Positions 6,784 through 14,181 of a stretch of DNA of 21,362 nt are shown here, one piece after another; position 1 is the stretch's first letter, and each line of letters begins with the position of its first letter. The position numbers were made by a program, and so were the translations under genes. The stretch comes from UBA10002 sp964373775 (GTDB lineage: Bacteria > Patescibacteriota > Minisyncoccia > Phycocordibacterales > UBA10002), in the NCBI GenBank assembly GCA_964373775.1, contig CAYJWA010000006.1:1-21362 (forward strand), written 5' to 3'. The notes beneath the pieces were generated by a model. That model was not told the origin of the DNA, made no database searches, and saw nothing but the letters and a program-made list of their open reading frames with translations.

Positions 6784-6925
6784 CCGCAGGGTCTAATGCC
6801 CTGCGGTGCCGCTCTCAATTTTTACAAAGGGAGAGGCTGAAAGCCGAGGGATTTTAGAAATCCTCCGCCCTCGCCCGAACAAATTTTGCGGAGCAAAACT
6901 TGCGCGGGCGAGCAGACTCGGCACC
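6784..6925. repeat. Multi-hairpin element, possibly a structured RNA or REP-like repeat
   Basis: Five paired segments lie in 142 bases. H1 is CCGCAGGG (6784-6791)/CCCTGCGG (6799-6806). An outer stem is GGTGCCG (6805-6811)/CGGCACC (6919-6925). Inside it are GGCT-gaa-AGCC (6835-6845), GGATTT-tag-AAATCC (6849-6863), and CGCCCG (6872-6877)/CGGGCG (6905-6910) with the inner pair TTTTGC (6884-6889)/GCAAAA (6893-6898). An outer closing stem with internal hairpins resembles a multibranched RNA, but no known class is recognised. It carries no coding signal. Confidence 0.5.
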
Positions 6926-6943
6926 CCCCCTTTATCTTAGATT

Positions 6944-6979
6944 TAGCAAATACCTACGGCCGTATGTATTTGCTACAAT
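6944..6979 (+). promoter_or_regulatory. 32-bp near-perfect palindrome overlapping an extended -10
   Basis: Bases 6944-6975 form a dyad centred on GGCC. Its arms TAGCAAATAC / GTATTTGCTA continue to the centre with a single mismatched pair. The right arm runs into TGCTACAAT (6971-6979), an extended -10 of the same form found before dprA (19638-19646). This could be an operator-promoter reading rightward, antisense to the recR remnant. No downstream plus-strand gene is evident. Confidence 0.45.
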
Positions 6980-6992
6980 CTCTAGACGGGGC

Positions 6993-7226
6993 CTAGATAG
7001 AGCGGTTTTTGAGTGCCGATACGAAGGTCTCTTTGTCTGCGTACTCAGGCTCACTGCCTGTGGAAAGCCCGTGGCCGAGGATGCTGATTTTGGCGGAAAA
7101 GGGGACAAGAAGTTTTTTGAGCTCATCGGTCATGTGTTCACCATCGGGGTTGGCGGAGAGAGCGAGGATTACCTCACGCAATTTACGAGCATCTGATTCT
7201 CGTAACAAATCAAAAAACCTCAACAT
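6993..7226 (-). pseudogene. recR: RecR C-terminal remnant (5'-truncated recombination mediator)
   Basis: The 77-aa reading matches the end of RecR: REVILALSANPDGEH corresponds to the second half of the TOPRIM domain, and ILGHGLSTGSEPEYADKETF plus ALKNR to the RecR C-terminal signature (GLPxGxxLEYxDxxTLxxALxxR). The helix-hairpin-helix, the four-cysteine zinc finger and the first half of TOPRIM are absent; full RecR is about 200 aa. In-frame RecR-like residues continue upstream to about 7248, where a stop closes the frame just after lysS. The 5' end overlaps a terminator hairpin. A non-functional remnant is the simplest reading. An independent short protein starting at the ATG at 7226 is possible but unlikely. 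Confidence 0.75.
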
Positions 7227-7237
7227 CGGATGTTGAG
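7212..7237 (-). terminator. Intrinsic terminator of lysS
   Basis: On the minus strand CTCAACATC-C-GATGTTGAG (7219-7237) is a perfect inverted repeat (a stem of about 7 bp once the loop is opened), followed by GG and six T (7212-7217). It lies 31 bases after the lysS stop and overlaps the start of the recR remnant. Confidence 0.75.
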
Positions 7238-7267
7238 AAATACGAATGTGATGTAATTAGGACTTAA

Positions 7268-8734
7268 TTAGGACTTAGGACGCAAGGTGGGGAAGAAAAT
7301 CACTTCCCGAATATTATGCGTATCGGTGAGGAGCATGGCGAGTCGGTCAATGCCGATGCCGATGCCGCCGTTTGGCGGCATCCCGTACTCCATTGCCTCA
7401 AGATACGCTGTATCGCTCGGAGAAATCTCCCCTTCCCCCGCCCGCTTCTTTTTGTCCTGCTCCGCGTAGCGCTCCGCTTGCTCAAGCGGGTTGTTCAACT
7501 CGGAAAAAGCGTTGACAAGCTCCAGTCCGCCCGCGACAAGCTGAAAGCGGTCTATAAACGTTGTGTCACTCTCTGTTCGCTTAGCAAACGGATTCATCGC
7601 GACCGGATAATCAACGATAAAGGTCGGCTGAATCAACTTCGGGCGGGCGGTTTTTTTGTAGAGCGCGTCCATCACTTTCTCCGATGTCTGCATGCGCTCC
7701 ACGGCGATGCCGTGCTGCTTTGCTTTCAACATAAGTTCTTCCATCGTTGCCTTTTCGGGATGCGGGAGGAGGGCGTAGCGGCGAAGCAGGTCGTAAAATG
7801 TGACAACGGCGAACGGTTTCCCAACATCAATTGCGTTGCCGCCATAGGTGAAGGCGAGCGCATCAAAAAGCTTTTTCACGAGATGGCGCATGAGCTCCTC
7901 AATGAACGCGCGCTGAACTTGAGCGTCCGCATACGCCTCGTTGGATTCAAGCATGGTGAACTCGGGATTATGTAGTACATCAATTCCCTCGTTACGAAAC
8001 TTGCGCCCGATTTCATAGACGCGCGTGAAGCCGCCGACAAGAAGCTCCTTGAGATACAACTCCTGCGCGATAGTGAGATAAAGGTCAATGTCAAGCGCGT
8101 TGTAGTGCGTCGTAAACGGCTCCGCCGTCGCGCCTCCTGCGACTGACTGAAGGCGCGGTGTTTCAACTTCAAGGTAACCGTGGCCATCGTAGAAGCGGCG
8201 AAGCTCGGTTATCATCCGCGAGCGCAGGGCAAACCGCTGGCGCACTTCCTCGCTCATAAGCGTATCCAGATACCGCTTGCGGAAACGCTCTTCTACATCC
8301 TGCAGGCCGTGCCACTTCTCCGGTAGCGGGCGAAGGGACTTCGCGAGCATGCACCACTCTCTTACCTGCAAGGTCTTCTCTTTTCGTTTCGTGAGAAAAA
8401 GAGCGCCGGTTACTTCAACGAAATCGCCGATGTCCACCGTGTCGCTCCAGAGCGCGAACTGATCATCCGCGAGCTCATCTTTCTTAAGAAGCGCCTGGAA
8501 CTTCCCCGTCCCGTCAAAGAGGTCGGAAAACACAAGACCGCCCTGCCCGCGAAGCGCCATGACGCGGCCGGCGAGGGTCAGTTCCTTTTTCTTTGCCAGT
8601 TTCGCAAAGTCCTTTTCCGCTACCGCCAACGAAACGGTCGGCGCAGACGAAATGGGATAGGGATTGATACCTTTCTCCTGCAAGAGTTTCAATTTAGCAA
8701 GCCGGTTTTTTCTGATTTCTTCAAGTGAGGACAT
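7268..8734 (-). CDS. lysS: Lysyl-tRNA synthetase, class II
   Basis: LysRS charges tRNA-Lys with lysine using ATP. The 488-aa product has an N-terminal OB-fold anticodon-binding domain at about residues 50-135 (ELTLAGRVMALRGQGGLVFSD). A class II catalytic core follows, with motif 1 around 165-190 (FYDGHGYLEVETPRL), motif 2 FRNEGIDVLHNPEFT at about 236-250, and motif 3 GGIGIGIDRLAML at about 456-468. Length is normal for a bacterial class II LysRS. It is transcribed after greA, from which it is separated by a 285-base spacer with a large nested palindrome, and is followed by a good intrinsic terminator. Confidence 0.97.
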   Translation of the reverse strand: MSSLEEIRKNRLAKLKLLQEKGINPYPISSAPTVSLAVAEKDFAKLAKKKELTLAGRVMALRGQGGLVFSDLFDGTGKFQALLKKDELADDQFALWSDTVDIGDFVEVTGALFLTKRKEKTLQVREWCMLAKSLRPLPEKWHGLQDVEERFRKRYLDTLMSEEVRQRFALRSRMITELRRFYDGHGYLEVETPRLQSVAGGATAEPFTTHYNALDIDLYLTIAQELYLKELLVGGFTRVYEIGRKFRNEGIDVLHNPEFTMLESNEAYADAQVQRAFIEELMRHLVKKLFDALAFTYGGNAIDVGKPFAVVTFYDLLRRYALLPHPEKATMEELMLKAKQHGIAVERMQTSEKVMDALYKKTARPKLIQPTFIVDYPVAMNPFAKRTESDTTFIDRFQLVAGGLELVNAFSELNNPLEQAERYAEQDKKKRAGEGEISPSDTAYLEAMEYGMPPNGGIGIGIDRLAMLLTDTHNIREVIFFPTLRPKS

Positions 8735-8785
8735 AAAAACTTCTCAAAATTGACCTAATTAACCTAATGAAATCCCAATGAGTAA

Positions 8786-8933
8786 ACCCAGCACCTTGAC
8801 CACAGGGCCCCTGCCTGCCGAAGCCTCTGGCCTGTGCGTGTCCGCACGCAGACAGGTCGGCGCAGGCAGGTTAAACCCTGTGGCAAGGCCCGACCCGAAC
8901 CCTGCGCAGGGCGTTGAAGGCAAGGTGCTGGGT
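8786..8933. repeat. Dispersed repeat copy B: large nested palindrome between lysS and greA
   Basis: The outer arms are ACCCAGCACCTTG (8786-8798) and CAAGGTGCTGGGT (8921-8933), a perfect 13-bp pair. Nested inside are CCACAGGG (8800-8807)/CCCTGTGG (8876-8883), CCTGCCTGCCGA (8810-8821)/TCGGCGCAGGCAGG (8857-8870), a core of CCTGTGCGTG-tc-CGCACGCAGACAGG, and a separate palindrome CCCTGCGCAGGG (8900-8911). The core and arms recur in the copies at 5012, 6720 and 14076. The flanks (8735-8780, 8940-9015) are AT-rich CTAATTA/GAATAATTAG words. Confidence 0.75.
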
Positions 8934-9019
8934 AAACGGTCTAACCTCAAACTGGGGATTTTACTTTTGGTATTCCTTAGAATAATTAGAGATTAGAATA
9001 ATTAGAATAATTTACAAAA

Positions 9020-9490
9020 TCATTCAATGTCTACGATTTTGTATCTGATTTCTCCCCCCGGCGCCTTCGCGATGCAGGTCTCCCCTTGCCGCTTACCGAT
9101 GAGCGCCTGCCCCAGTGGAGAATTGATGGAAAGCTTCCCTTTTGAGAGGTCGGATTCTTCTGAGCCGACAATGTTATAAACAATATCCGCCGCGTTGTTT
9201 CCCTTGCGGAGGGTAACCGTAGAACCGATGTCAACCGCCTCGGTGTGGCGCTGTTCCATGATCACGGCGGACTGCAGGAGTTCCTCAAGCTTCTTAATGC
9301 GCTCTTCAATATTCGCCTGCGTCTCGCGCGCTTCCTGATACTCGGCGTTTTCCGAAAGGTCGCCGAGGGACTTGGCGTACTCAAGATTTTCCGCGACCTC
9401 CTTGCGCCGGACGGTCTTCAAATGCTCAAGCTCCTTTGATAATTCGTCAAACTTCTCCTGCGTCAAGTATTCTCGGGTATCGTCTGACAT
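9020..9490 (-). CDS. greA: Transcription elongation factor GreA
   Basis: GreA enters the secondary channel of RNA polymerase and stimulates cleavage of backtracked transcripts. The 156-aa product has the N-terminal coiled-coil finger (about residues 1-75), with the family pattern LSENAEYQEARE near 49-60 that includes the acidic tip. The C-terminal FKBP-like domain (about 82-156) follows, with SPLGQALIGKRQGE near 125-138. Length is standard. It has its own promoter 32-60 bases upstream and is probably followed on the same message by lysS. I see no strong Shine-Dalgarno before the ATG. Confidence 0.96.
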   Translation of the reverse strand: MSDDTREYLTQEKFDELSKELEHLKTVRRKEVAENLEYAKSLGDLSENAEYQEARETQANIEERIKKLEELLQSAVIMEQRHTEAVDIGSTVTLRKGNNAADIVYNIVGSEESDLSKGKLSINSPLGQALIGKRQGETCIAKAPGGEIRYKIVDIE

Positions 9491-9521
9491 AGTTTTAAGT
9501 TATCTTCGCGTAATATCTCTC

Positions 9522-9550
9522 ATCCTACCGCGCCTTTCGGAAAAGGTCAA
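9522..9550 (-). promoter_or_regulatory. greA promoter
   Basis: On the minus strand: -35 TTGACC (9545-9550), 17-base spacer, -10 TAGGAT (9522-9527). This predicts a leader of about 25 bases before the greA ATG. It lies between the mrdA stop and greA and makes greA-lysS a separate unit from the mre operon. Confidence 0.68.
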
Positions 9551-9607
9551 AACAGAAACGGCGAGAGCAACACCACACCCCTCCCCTTTCGCGGAGGATT
9601 CACCTGT

Positions 9608-11347
9608 TCATCTCAAGTATTCCGGCGCAAAAACGCCGAGCCGCTCAATAAATCGGCGCGCAACGAAGAGCGCGCCGACTGTGTTCGCGGCGGGACCGCG
9701 CTCCATAATAATCGCGAACGCATACCGCGGCGACTCAAACGGGAAGAACCCAATAACCCACGAATTGACGAACTGCTTTGCGGCGCCGAGTTCTGCGGTG
9801 CCGGTCTTCGCGGCAATCGCAACTTCCGGAATGTTGAGTCCCTGCGCCGTACCGGAGAGCACTGCGCGCCGCATGCCTTCGCGCACCACGGCGAATGATT
9901 CCTGTTTTGCGGGAATCACGCGGTACCGCGGCGCGTCCTCCTCTCTGATAAGGCGCGGCTGGAAGAGAGTGCCCCCGTTCGCAATCGCCGCGACCGCTCG
10001 CGCAACCTGAAGCGGCGTTACCTGGAAACCATACTGCCCGATGGCGCTGTGATACGAATCCCCGATCCGCCACGGCTCTCCTTTGAAATTCTTCGCTTTC
10101 CACTCCGGATTCGGAATCACGCCCGCGGCTCCGAAGAAATCATTCTCCCCCTCATCGGGCGAGCCCGACGGGCTAGAGCCGGGCGTTTCTCCAAAACCGA
10201 AAAGGCGCATGTACTTCTCAATGCCGCCGATTCCCAACCCCCTTTGTTCCTCAAATCCGCCGCCGATTTCATAAAAATACACATTGGAGGAAACCGCGAG
10301 TGCCTCCCGCATATCCACGGCGCCGTGCGCTTTCCAATCCTTAAACACTGTCGGCTTTCCCGGGTCAAAGGGATTCTTCACGAAAATTGACCCGGAACTC
10401 CACAGTGTTTTTTCAGGAGTAATGACGCCTTCTTCCAAGGCACCCAACGCAAGAAAGGGCTTCACAATGGAGCCCGGCGTGTACAAGCCATTCGTCGCGC
10501 GGTTCAGAAACGGCTTGCGCGCATCCGCGACAAACTTCTCTATTGCCGCGCTATCGCTCCCGTCAGAGAGCGTCTGCGGCCAATACTCCGGGTAACTCGA
10601 GAGCGCGAGAATCTCGCCATTCTGCACATCCACAAATACCCCGGCGCCGCCGACAAAACCCTTATCGCGCGCCACAGCTTCCATCGCACGGTACAGCTCG
10701 CGCGTAAGCCGCGCATCAATGGTGAGAGAAATACTCTCTCCGTCAACGGGTCGCCGGAGCACGCTCTCTGATTGGACGACGCCGTGCGCGTCCGTCTCCA
10801 CAATCTTGACGCCGTGCGCCGCCGCAATATATTCGCTCCAATACTTTTCCACCCCGTCAAGACCTTCAAAATCCACGCGAAAGTAAAACCCGGCGCTGTC
10901 CTTCTTCGGGTACTTGAGGTAACCCAACAGATGAGACACCCCTTCAATCGGAGCATATAAGCGGCGCGAGAATGCCGGCAGAGCAGGGTCCGCAACATTG
11001 GAGGCAAGAAGAGTTCCCCTCCGGTCAGAGATGGTGCCGCGCTCGCCAAACACGATTGCTTGCCGCAGACGGTTCTCGCGGCTGCGCTCCGCATACAAGG
11101 CGCCGTCCACAATCTGAAGCGTAAAACTGCGCACTAAAAATACGAGGGAGATAAGCGCGAAGAGCGCGCCAGCGGAAAAAATGACCCGGCGCGCAATGGG
11201 GCGCTCCAAACGCCCTTCAAATTGGTGCCGGTCAAACGCGGGAAGGTTTGTGGAATCAAGAAAAATCTCATCCGGAGCAATCTCGTGACTCCGGGACAAG
11301 CGCGCGCCGCGCCGCAAAATTCGTATCCATTTGTAGATTGGTATCAT
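9608..11347 (-). CDS. mrdA: Penicillin-binding protein 2 (MrdA), elongation transpeptidase
   Basis: PBP2 cross-links lateral-wall peptidoglycan with the rod complex. The 579-aa product has a cytoplasmic N-terminus of about 50 residues containing a DEIFLDSTNLPAFDRHQFEG stretch. I believe I have seen this stretch in PBP2-like proteins of related CPR genomes; that is from memory and not checked. The membrane anchor is at about 54-73, then the dimerisation region (ERGTISDRRGTLLASN near 102-117), then the transpeptidase domain. Catalytic motifs: SIVK with Ser293, SSN at 353-355, KTGT at 514-517. It is last in mreB-mreC-mreD-mrdA, 21 bases after mreD. A short Pro/Gly/Ser-rich insert (about residues 388-402) precedes the ENDFFGAAGV segment. 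Confidence 0.94.
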   Translation of the reverse strand: MIPIYKWIRILRRGARLSRSHEIAPDEIFLDSTNLPAFDRHQFEGRLERPIARRVIFSAGALFALISLVFLVRSFTLQIVDGALYAERSRENRLRQAIVFGERGTISDRRGTLLASNVADPALPAFSRRLYAPIEGVSHLLGYLKYPKKDSAGFYFRVDFEGLDGVEKYWSEYIAAAHGVKIVETDAHGVVQSESVLRRPVDGESISLTIDARLTRELYRAMEAVARDKGFVGGAGVFVDVQNGEILALSSYPEYWPQTLSDGSDSAAIEKFVADARKPFLNRATNGLYTPGSIVKPFLALGALEEGVITPEKTLWSSGSIFVKNPFDPGKPTVFKDWKAHGAVDMREALAVSSNVYFYEIGGGFEEQRGLGIGGIEKYMRLFGFGETPGSSPSGSPDEGENDFFGAAGVIPNPEWKAKNFKGEPWRIGDSYHSAIGQYGFQVTPLQVARAVAAIANGGTLFQPRLIREEDAPRYRVIPAKQESFAVVREGMRRAVLSGTAQGLNIPEVAIAAKTGTAELGAAKQFVNSWVIGFFPFESPRYAFAIIMERGPAANTVGALFVARRFIERLGVFAPEYLR

Positions 11348-11368
11348 TCGTATATTGGTATTTTTATC

Positions 11369-11647
11369 TCAATAGAACCGCATCCGCTGCTTCACGGCGT
11401 TAGAGAGAGCGAACAGCGCGAGCGCCGCAAAAGAGAAAACAAATTGGGACCCTCCGAAAAGCGACAGGGGGGCGCCATACAGCGCATCCAGAAAAAACGC
11501 GGCAATCAAAAACTCGTAAAGACCGGGAAAAAAGAAAAGAAGACCTGCGCCGATGAGAAATGCAAAAAGCGGAGGCGCCCAAAAGACCGAAAGAAAAAGG
11601 AGGATATCCAACAAAGTCCTCGGTACGATTGTGCGCGGAAAAATCAT
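11369..11647 (-). CDS. mreD: MreD-like small membrane protein
   Basis: A 92-aa, strongly hydrophobic protein with about three membrane segments (roughly residues 12-28, 30-52 and 65-84) and a basic C-terminus. Position between mreC and mrdA, same strand, 35 bases after mreC, is exactly that of mreD, whose product is a membrane subunit of the rod-shape complex. It is clearly shorter than typical MreD (about 160 aa and five to six helices), so either this lineage has a reduced form or it is a different small membrane protein in the same slot. Sequence alone would not have identified it. Confidence 0.68.
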   Translation of the reverse strand: MIFPRTIVPRTLLDILLFLSVFWAPPLFAFLIGAGLLFFFPGLYEFLIAAFFLDALYGAPLSLFGGSQFVFSFAALALFALSNAVKQRMRFY

Positions 11648-11682
11648 AAATGAAAAAGGGGGGGATCAAAAACAAAGTAATT

Positions 11683-12498
11683 CTAGCGCTCACTCACACG
11701 GACTTCCAAAAACCGGAGAGAGGAAACATTCACGGGATTGCGCACGAATGCAACCGCGAATGAATCCGCTTCGGTTGAAAGAACCTCTACAACCTCCCCA
11801 AACTGCGTTGGGTTTATGCCGGGCATAACGACCAAATCCCCGACCGCAATGTCCGTCTCCTTCGGAATCGTAATCCGAAACGCGCCGTTGCCTTCGCCCA
11901 CTGCTTCTGCCGGCACCGCATTCCTCCCTCCCCGCCAGATGACAACTGGCGTCGCGACACCGGCAGTGGAAAAGAGCTGTCCTGTTGCCGTCTTCCGGGT
12001 AACCGCCGCGACCTTGCCGAGAACAGTATTTCCAAACAAAATCTCGTCTCCTTCCGCAACCCCGGCTTCCGTCCCCGCATCCAGAACAAACGAATCATAC
12101 GGCGCGCGCGGCGGAGAGACAAGCAAAGCAACGGCAACGCGGTTCTCCGACCCCTTCCGCCCGAGAAGTTGTTTCAGTTCCTGATTTTCCGCCTGTGCGA
12201 GCGCGTACCCAACAAGAAGAGCGTCTTGTTCTGCCGCAACCTGGCGCATCTTCTCAATTTCCGCAACCAGGGACCCCTTGAATCGCATATACAGAACCGC
12301 GCGCGCCGCGCCCTCGCGAAGCGCCACGCCCATACGCCACAGAGGCGCCGCGACCGCAGAAAGCGGAGTGCGAATGGAGTCCGGGCGCCAGAAAGCCAGC
12401 GCAAGAAGCAGGAAAAAAGCGACAGGAATCACGCGGGGACGAAACGACGGTCTTTTCCCGGCGCGGAGATTACGATTGCGGAGGTAATTCATCTTCAT
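11683..12498 (-). CDS. mreC: Rod shape-determining protein MreC
   Basis: MreC is a bitopic membrane protein that connects the MreB filament with PBP2 and the periplasmic wall machinery. The 271-aa product has a very basic cytoplasmic tail, a membrane helix at about residues 24-38 (VIPVAFFLLLALAFW), a coiled-coil region (about 65-105, ending in ENQELKQLLG), and the beta-rich MreC domain with GDEILFGNTVLGKV and the conserved GDLVVMPGINPTQFGEV block. The start overlaps the mreB stop by 29 bases; an ATG two codons later is equally possible. Overlap implies translational coupling to mreB. Confidence 0.93.
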   Translation of the reverse strand: MKMNYLRNRNLRAGKRPSFRPRVIPVAFFLLLALAFWRPDSIRTPLSAVAAPLWRMGVALREGAARAVLYMRFKGSLVAEIEKMRQVAAEQDALLVGYALAQAENQELKQLLGRKGSENRVAVALLVSPPRAPYDSFVLDAGTEAGVAEGDEILFGNTVLGKVAAVTRKTATGQLFSTAGVATPVVIWRGGRNAVPAEAVGEGNGAFRITIPKETDIAVGDLVVMPGINPTQFGEVVEVLSTEADSFAVAFVRNPVNVSSLRFLEVRVSER

Positions 12499-13534
12499 TT
12501 TCTATGAGTACATCGGAGAATCTCTGAAAATCCTCCAAAATGATGCCGGCGCCGCGCGCGACCGCGGTCATCGGGTCGTCCGCAACATGCACCGGAATCT
12601 TCAAGCTTTCGGCAAGAAGCTCCGGCAGACCGCGAAGGAGCGCGCCGCCGCCGACCAGATACACCCCGCGCCCCATCACATCGGAAACAATCTCCGGAGG
12701 CGCAGTTTCCAGCACCTCGTGCGCGGCCTCAATCACATTGTCCACGGAGAGCGCGATTGCCGCGCGCACATCCTCGTCGGTAACCGTCACCTCACGGGGA
12801 AGCCCGGTAATCAAATCGCGCCCCCGGATTGCGGCATCGCGGGGAGCGCCCTGCGGAAGCACTGATCCAATCGCAATTTTGAGATTCTCCGCTGTCTTCT
12901 CGCCAATGAGAATCTTGAACTCGCCGCGGATGAAAGAAATGATATCTTCGTTGAACCGCTCGCCGGCAATCTTCAAGCTCTTTGAACGCACCACTCCGCC
13001 TAAGCTGATAACGGCAATATCTGTCGTCCCGCCGCCAATGTCAATGATCATATTCCCGACCGGGTCCTTGACCGGCAGCCGTATGCCGATTGCCGCGGCC
13101 ATGGGTTCCTCCACAATGTAGACGAGGCGCGCGCCGTTGTTTTTCGTCGCGTCCCGGACTGCGCGCGTCTCCACATTCGTAATTCCTGACGGCACGCCAA
13201 CCACAACGCGCGGTCCAAAAATCTTCTTGCGGTCTGTTTCTGCCTTGCGAATAAGATACGCAAGCATCTCTTCCGTCACCTCAAAATCAGAGACCACGCC
13301 GCCAACCAAGGGCTTCACTGCCGTGATGTGCCCCGGAGTTCTCCCGAGCATCTCCTTTGCCTGCGCCCCGACCGCAACGACCTGACCGGTCTTTTGATTC
13401 ACGGCAACCACGGACGGCTCGTTAATCACAATGCCCTGCCCGCGCATATAGACCAAGGTATTCGCGGTGCCGAGGTCAATCCCGATGTCATTGGAGAGAT
13501 AGGTATTCAGTTTTTCCCAGTGTTTTCTCAACAT
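12470..13534 (-). CDS. mreB: Rod shape-determining protein MreB
   Basis: MreB is the bacterial actin homologue that organises lateral wall synthesis. The 354-aa product shows the actin-fold ATP motifs: phosphate-1 loop NDIGIDLGTANT near residues 15-26, IIDIGGGTTDIAV near 163-175 (phosphate 2), and GVYLVGGGALLRG near the C-terminus (adenosine motif). Full length for the family. It heads mreBCD-mrdA and overlaps mreC. A second fragment of an mreB lies at 14174-14266. The Shine-Dalgarno-like GGAGGGGAG is 10-18 bases from the ATG. Confidence 0.97.
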   Translation of the reverse strand: MLRKHWEKLNTYLSNDIGIDLGTANTLVYMRGQGIVINEPSVVAVNQKTGQVVAVGAQAKEMLGRTPGHITAVKPLVGGVVSDFEVTEEMLAYLIRKAETDRKKIFGPRVVVGVPSGITNVETRAVRDATKNNGARLVYIVEEPMAAAIGIRLPVKDPVGNMIIDIGGGTTDIAVISLGGVVRSKSLKIAGERFNEDIISFIRGEFKILIGEKTAENLKIAIGSVLPQGAPRDAAIRGRDLITGLPREVTVTDEDVRAAIALSVDNVIEAAHEVLETAPPEIVSDVMGRGVYLVGGGALLRGLPELLAESLKIPVHVADDPMTAVARGAGIILEDFQRFSDVLIENEDELPPQS

Positions 13535-13591
13535 GTTCTTTTTTCTCCCCTCCTTTTCCCAGAAGGAGCAGAAAGGATGTTTGTATCGTGT

Positions 13592-13621
13592 AGTATAGGG
13601 GTCTTCTCCCCAAAATGAAAA
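13592..13621 (-). promoter_or_regulatory. Candidate mreB operon promoter
   Basis: On the minus strand: -10 TATACT (13592-13597), 18-base spacer, weak -35 TTTTCA (13616-13621). The spacer itself contains the inverted repeat GGGG-N6-CCCC (13598-13611), which could be an operator. The predicted leader is about 50 bases. Confidence 0.45.
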
Positions 13622-13637
13622 CGCTTGACGAGCAGTA

Positions 13638-13643
13638 TATAAT
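13638..13643 (+). promoter_or_regulatory. -10 element for the 84-aa gene
   Basis: A consensus TATAAT at 13638-13643 lies 62 bases before the ATG at 13706. No -35 at the normal 17-base distance is convincing; the TTGACG at 13625-13630 is only 7 bases away. A 12-codon reading frame (ATG at 13652, stop at 13690) lies in the predicted leader. Confidence 0.4.
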
Positions 13644-13705
13644 CTGCTAGCATGTTTTTGGAGTTAGTGATGGACAAACAAAACGATTGAAAGAAAGAAC
13701 ATACT

Positions 13706-13960
13706 ATGATTCATAGCAGTTATTCGAAAATTGAAGTTCTTCCGTTCTTTGTGTTAAGAACGGCGAATCTTCCAACAACGCCCGATGGAAGTGATTACAA
13801 CGAAAGGGCCGTTCTTGGACCAAACGGTTGTGAATTAATAAATGATTATCTGCAAAAAGGGTGGGAGTTGGTCCATATCAGCTCACACCACAATCCGCAA
13901 AAGGACATTACGGTACATGCAGTCGTGATCGGAAAACCAAGGAGTAAGAAAAAGTCCTGA
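13706..13960 (+). CDS. Small 84-aa protein, DUF4177-like
   Basis: The C-terminal half (LINDYLQKGWELVHISSHH ... VHAVVIGKP) has the helix followed by a G-W-E-L-V strand seen in small DUF4177-type proteins, whose function is unknown; that resemblance is an inference from pattern only. The N-terminus begins MIHSSYSKIEVLPFFVL and the end is basic. No signal peptide or membrane helix. It is on the strand opposite the mre operon, with its own -10 box and a strong terminator 21 bases after the stop, so it is a self-contained unit. A purine-rich AAAGAAAGAA stretch before the ATG could serve as a weak ribosome binding site. Confidence 0.72.
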   Translation: MIHSSYSKIEVLPFFVLRTANLPTTPDGSDYNERAVLGPNGCELINDYLQKGWELVHISSHHNPQKDITVHAVVIGKPRSKKKS

Positions 13961-14173
13961 ATATAAAAAATGGCCCACAAAGGCGACAGCACCCTCTGTC
14001 GCCTTTTTTCTTTTTTTATCCGCTCCAACTTCATAGCAGATACGCTTAACGAATAGCGCACACGAATGGGGGACACCCTGCGCTCCCTGCCTACGCCGAC
14101 CTGTCTGCGTGCGGACCTGCTTGCGCGCCGCGCGCAGGCAAGCACGCACAGGCAGAGGCTTCGGCAGGCAGCT
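13961..14173. other. Spacer with terminator and repeat copy C
   Basis: No gene here. The first 50 bases hold the terminator of the 84-aa gene. The rest (from about 14036) is copy C of the dispersed repeat, which runs up to the mreB fragment. The CAGATACGCTTAACGAAT lead-in matches copy A (CAGATACACTTAACGAAT). Confidence 0.6.
13982..14009 (+). terminator. Intrinsic terminator of the 84-aa gene
   Basis: GGCGACAG (13982-13989) pairs perfectly with CTGTCGCC (13996-14003) around a 6-base loop, followed by six T. This is a textbook Rho-independent terminator on the plus strand. Confidence 0.92.
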
Positions 14174-14181
14174 ACGCAGGT
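14056..14181. repeat. Dispersed repeat copy C, nested palindrome abutting the mreB fragment
   Basis: 14056-14091 is identical to 6701-6736. The element then has nested arms: ACCCTGCG (14075-14082) with CGCAGGT (14175-14181); CCTGCCTACGCCGA with TCGGCAGGCAG; CCTGTCTGCGTGC with GCACGCACAGG; and an inner CCTGCTTGCGCG with CGCGCAGGCAAG. The right end coincides with the break in the mreB-like reading frame. Confidence 0.72.
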
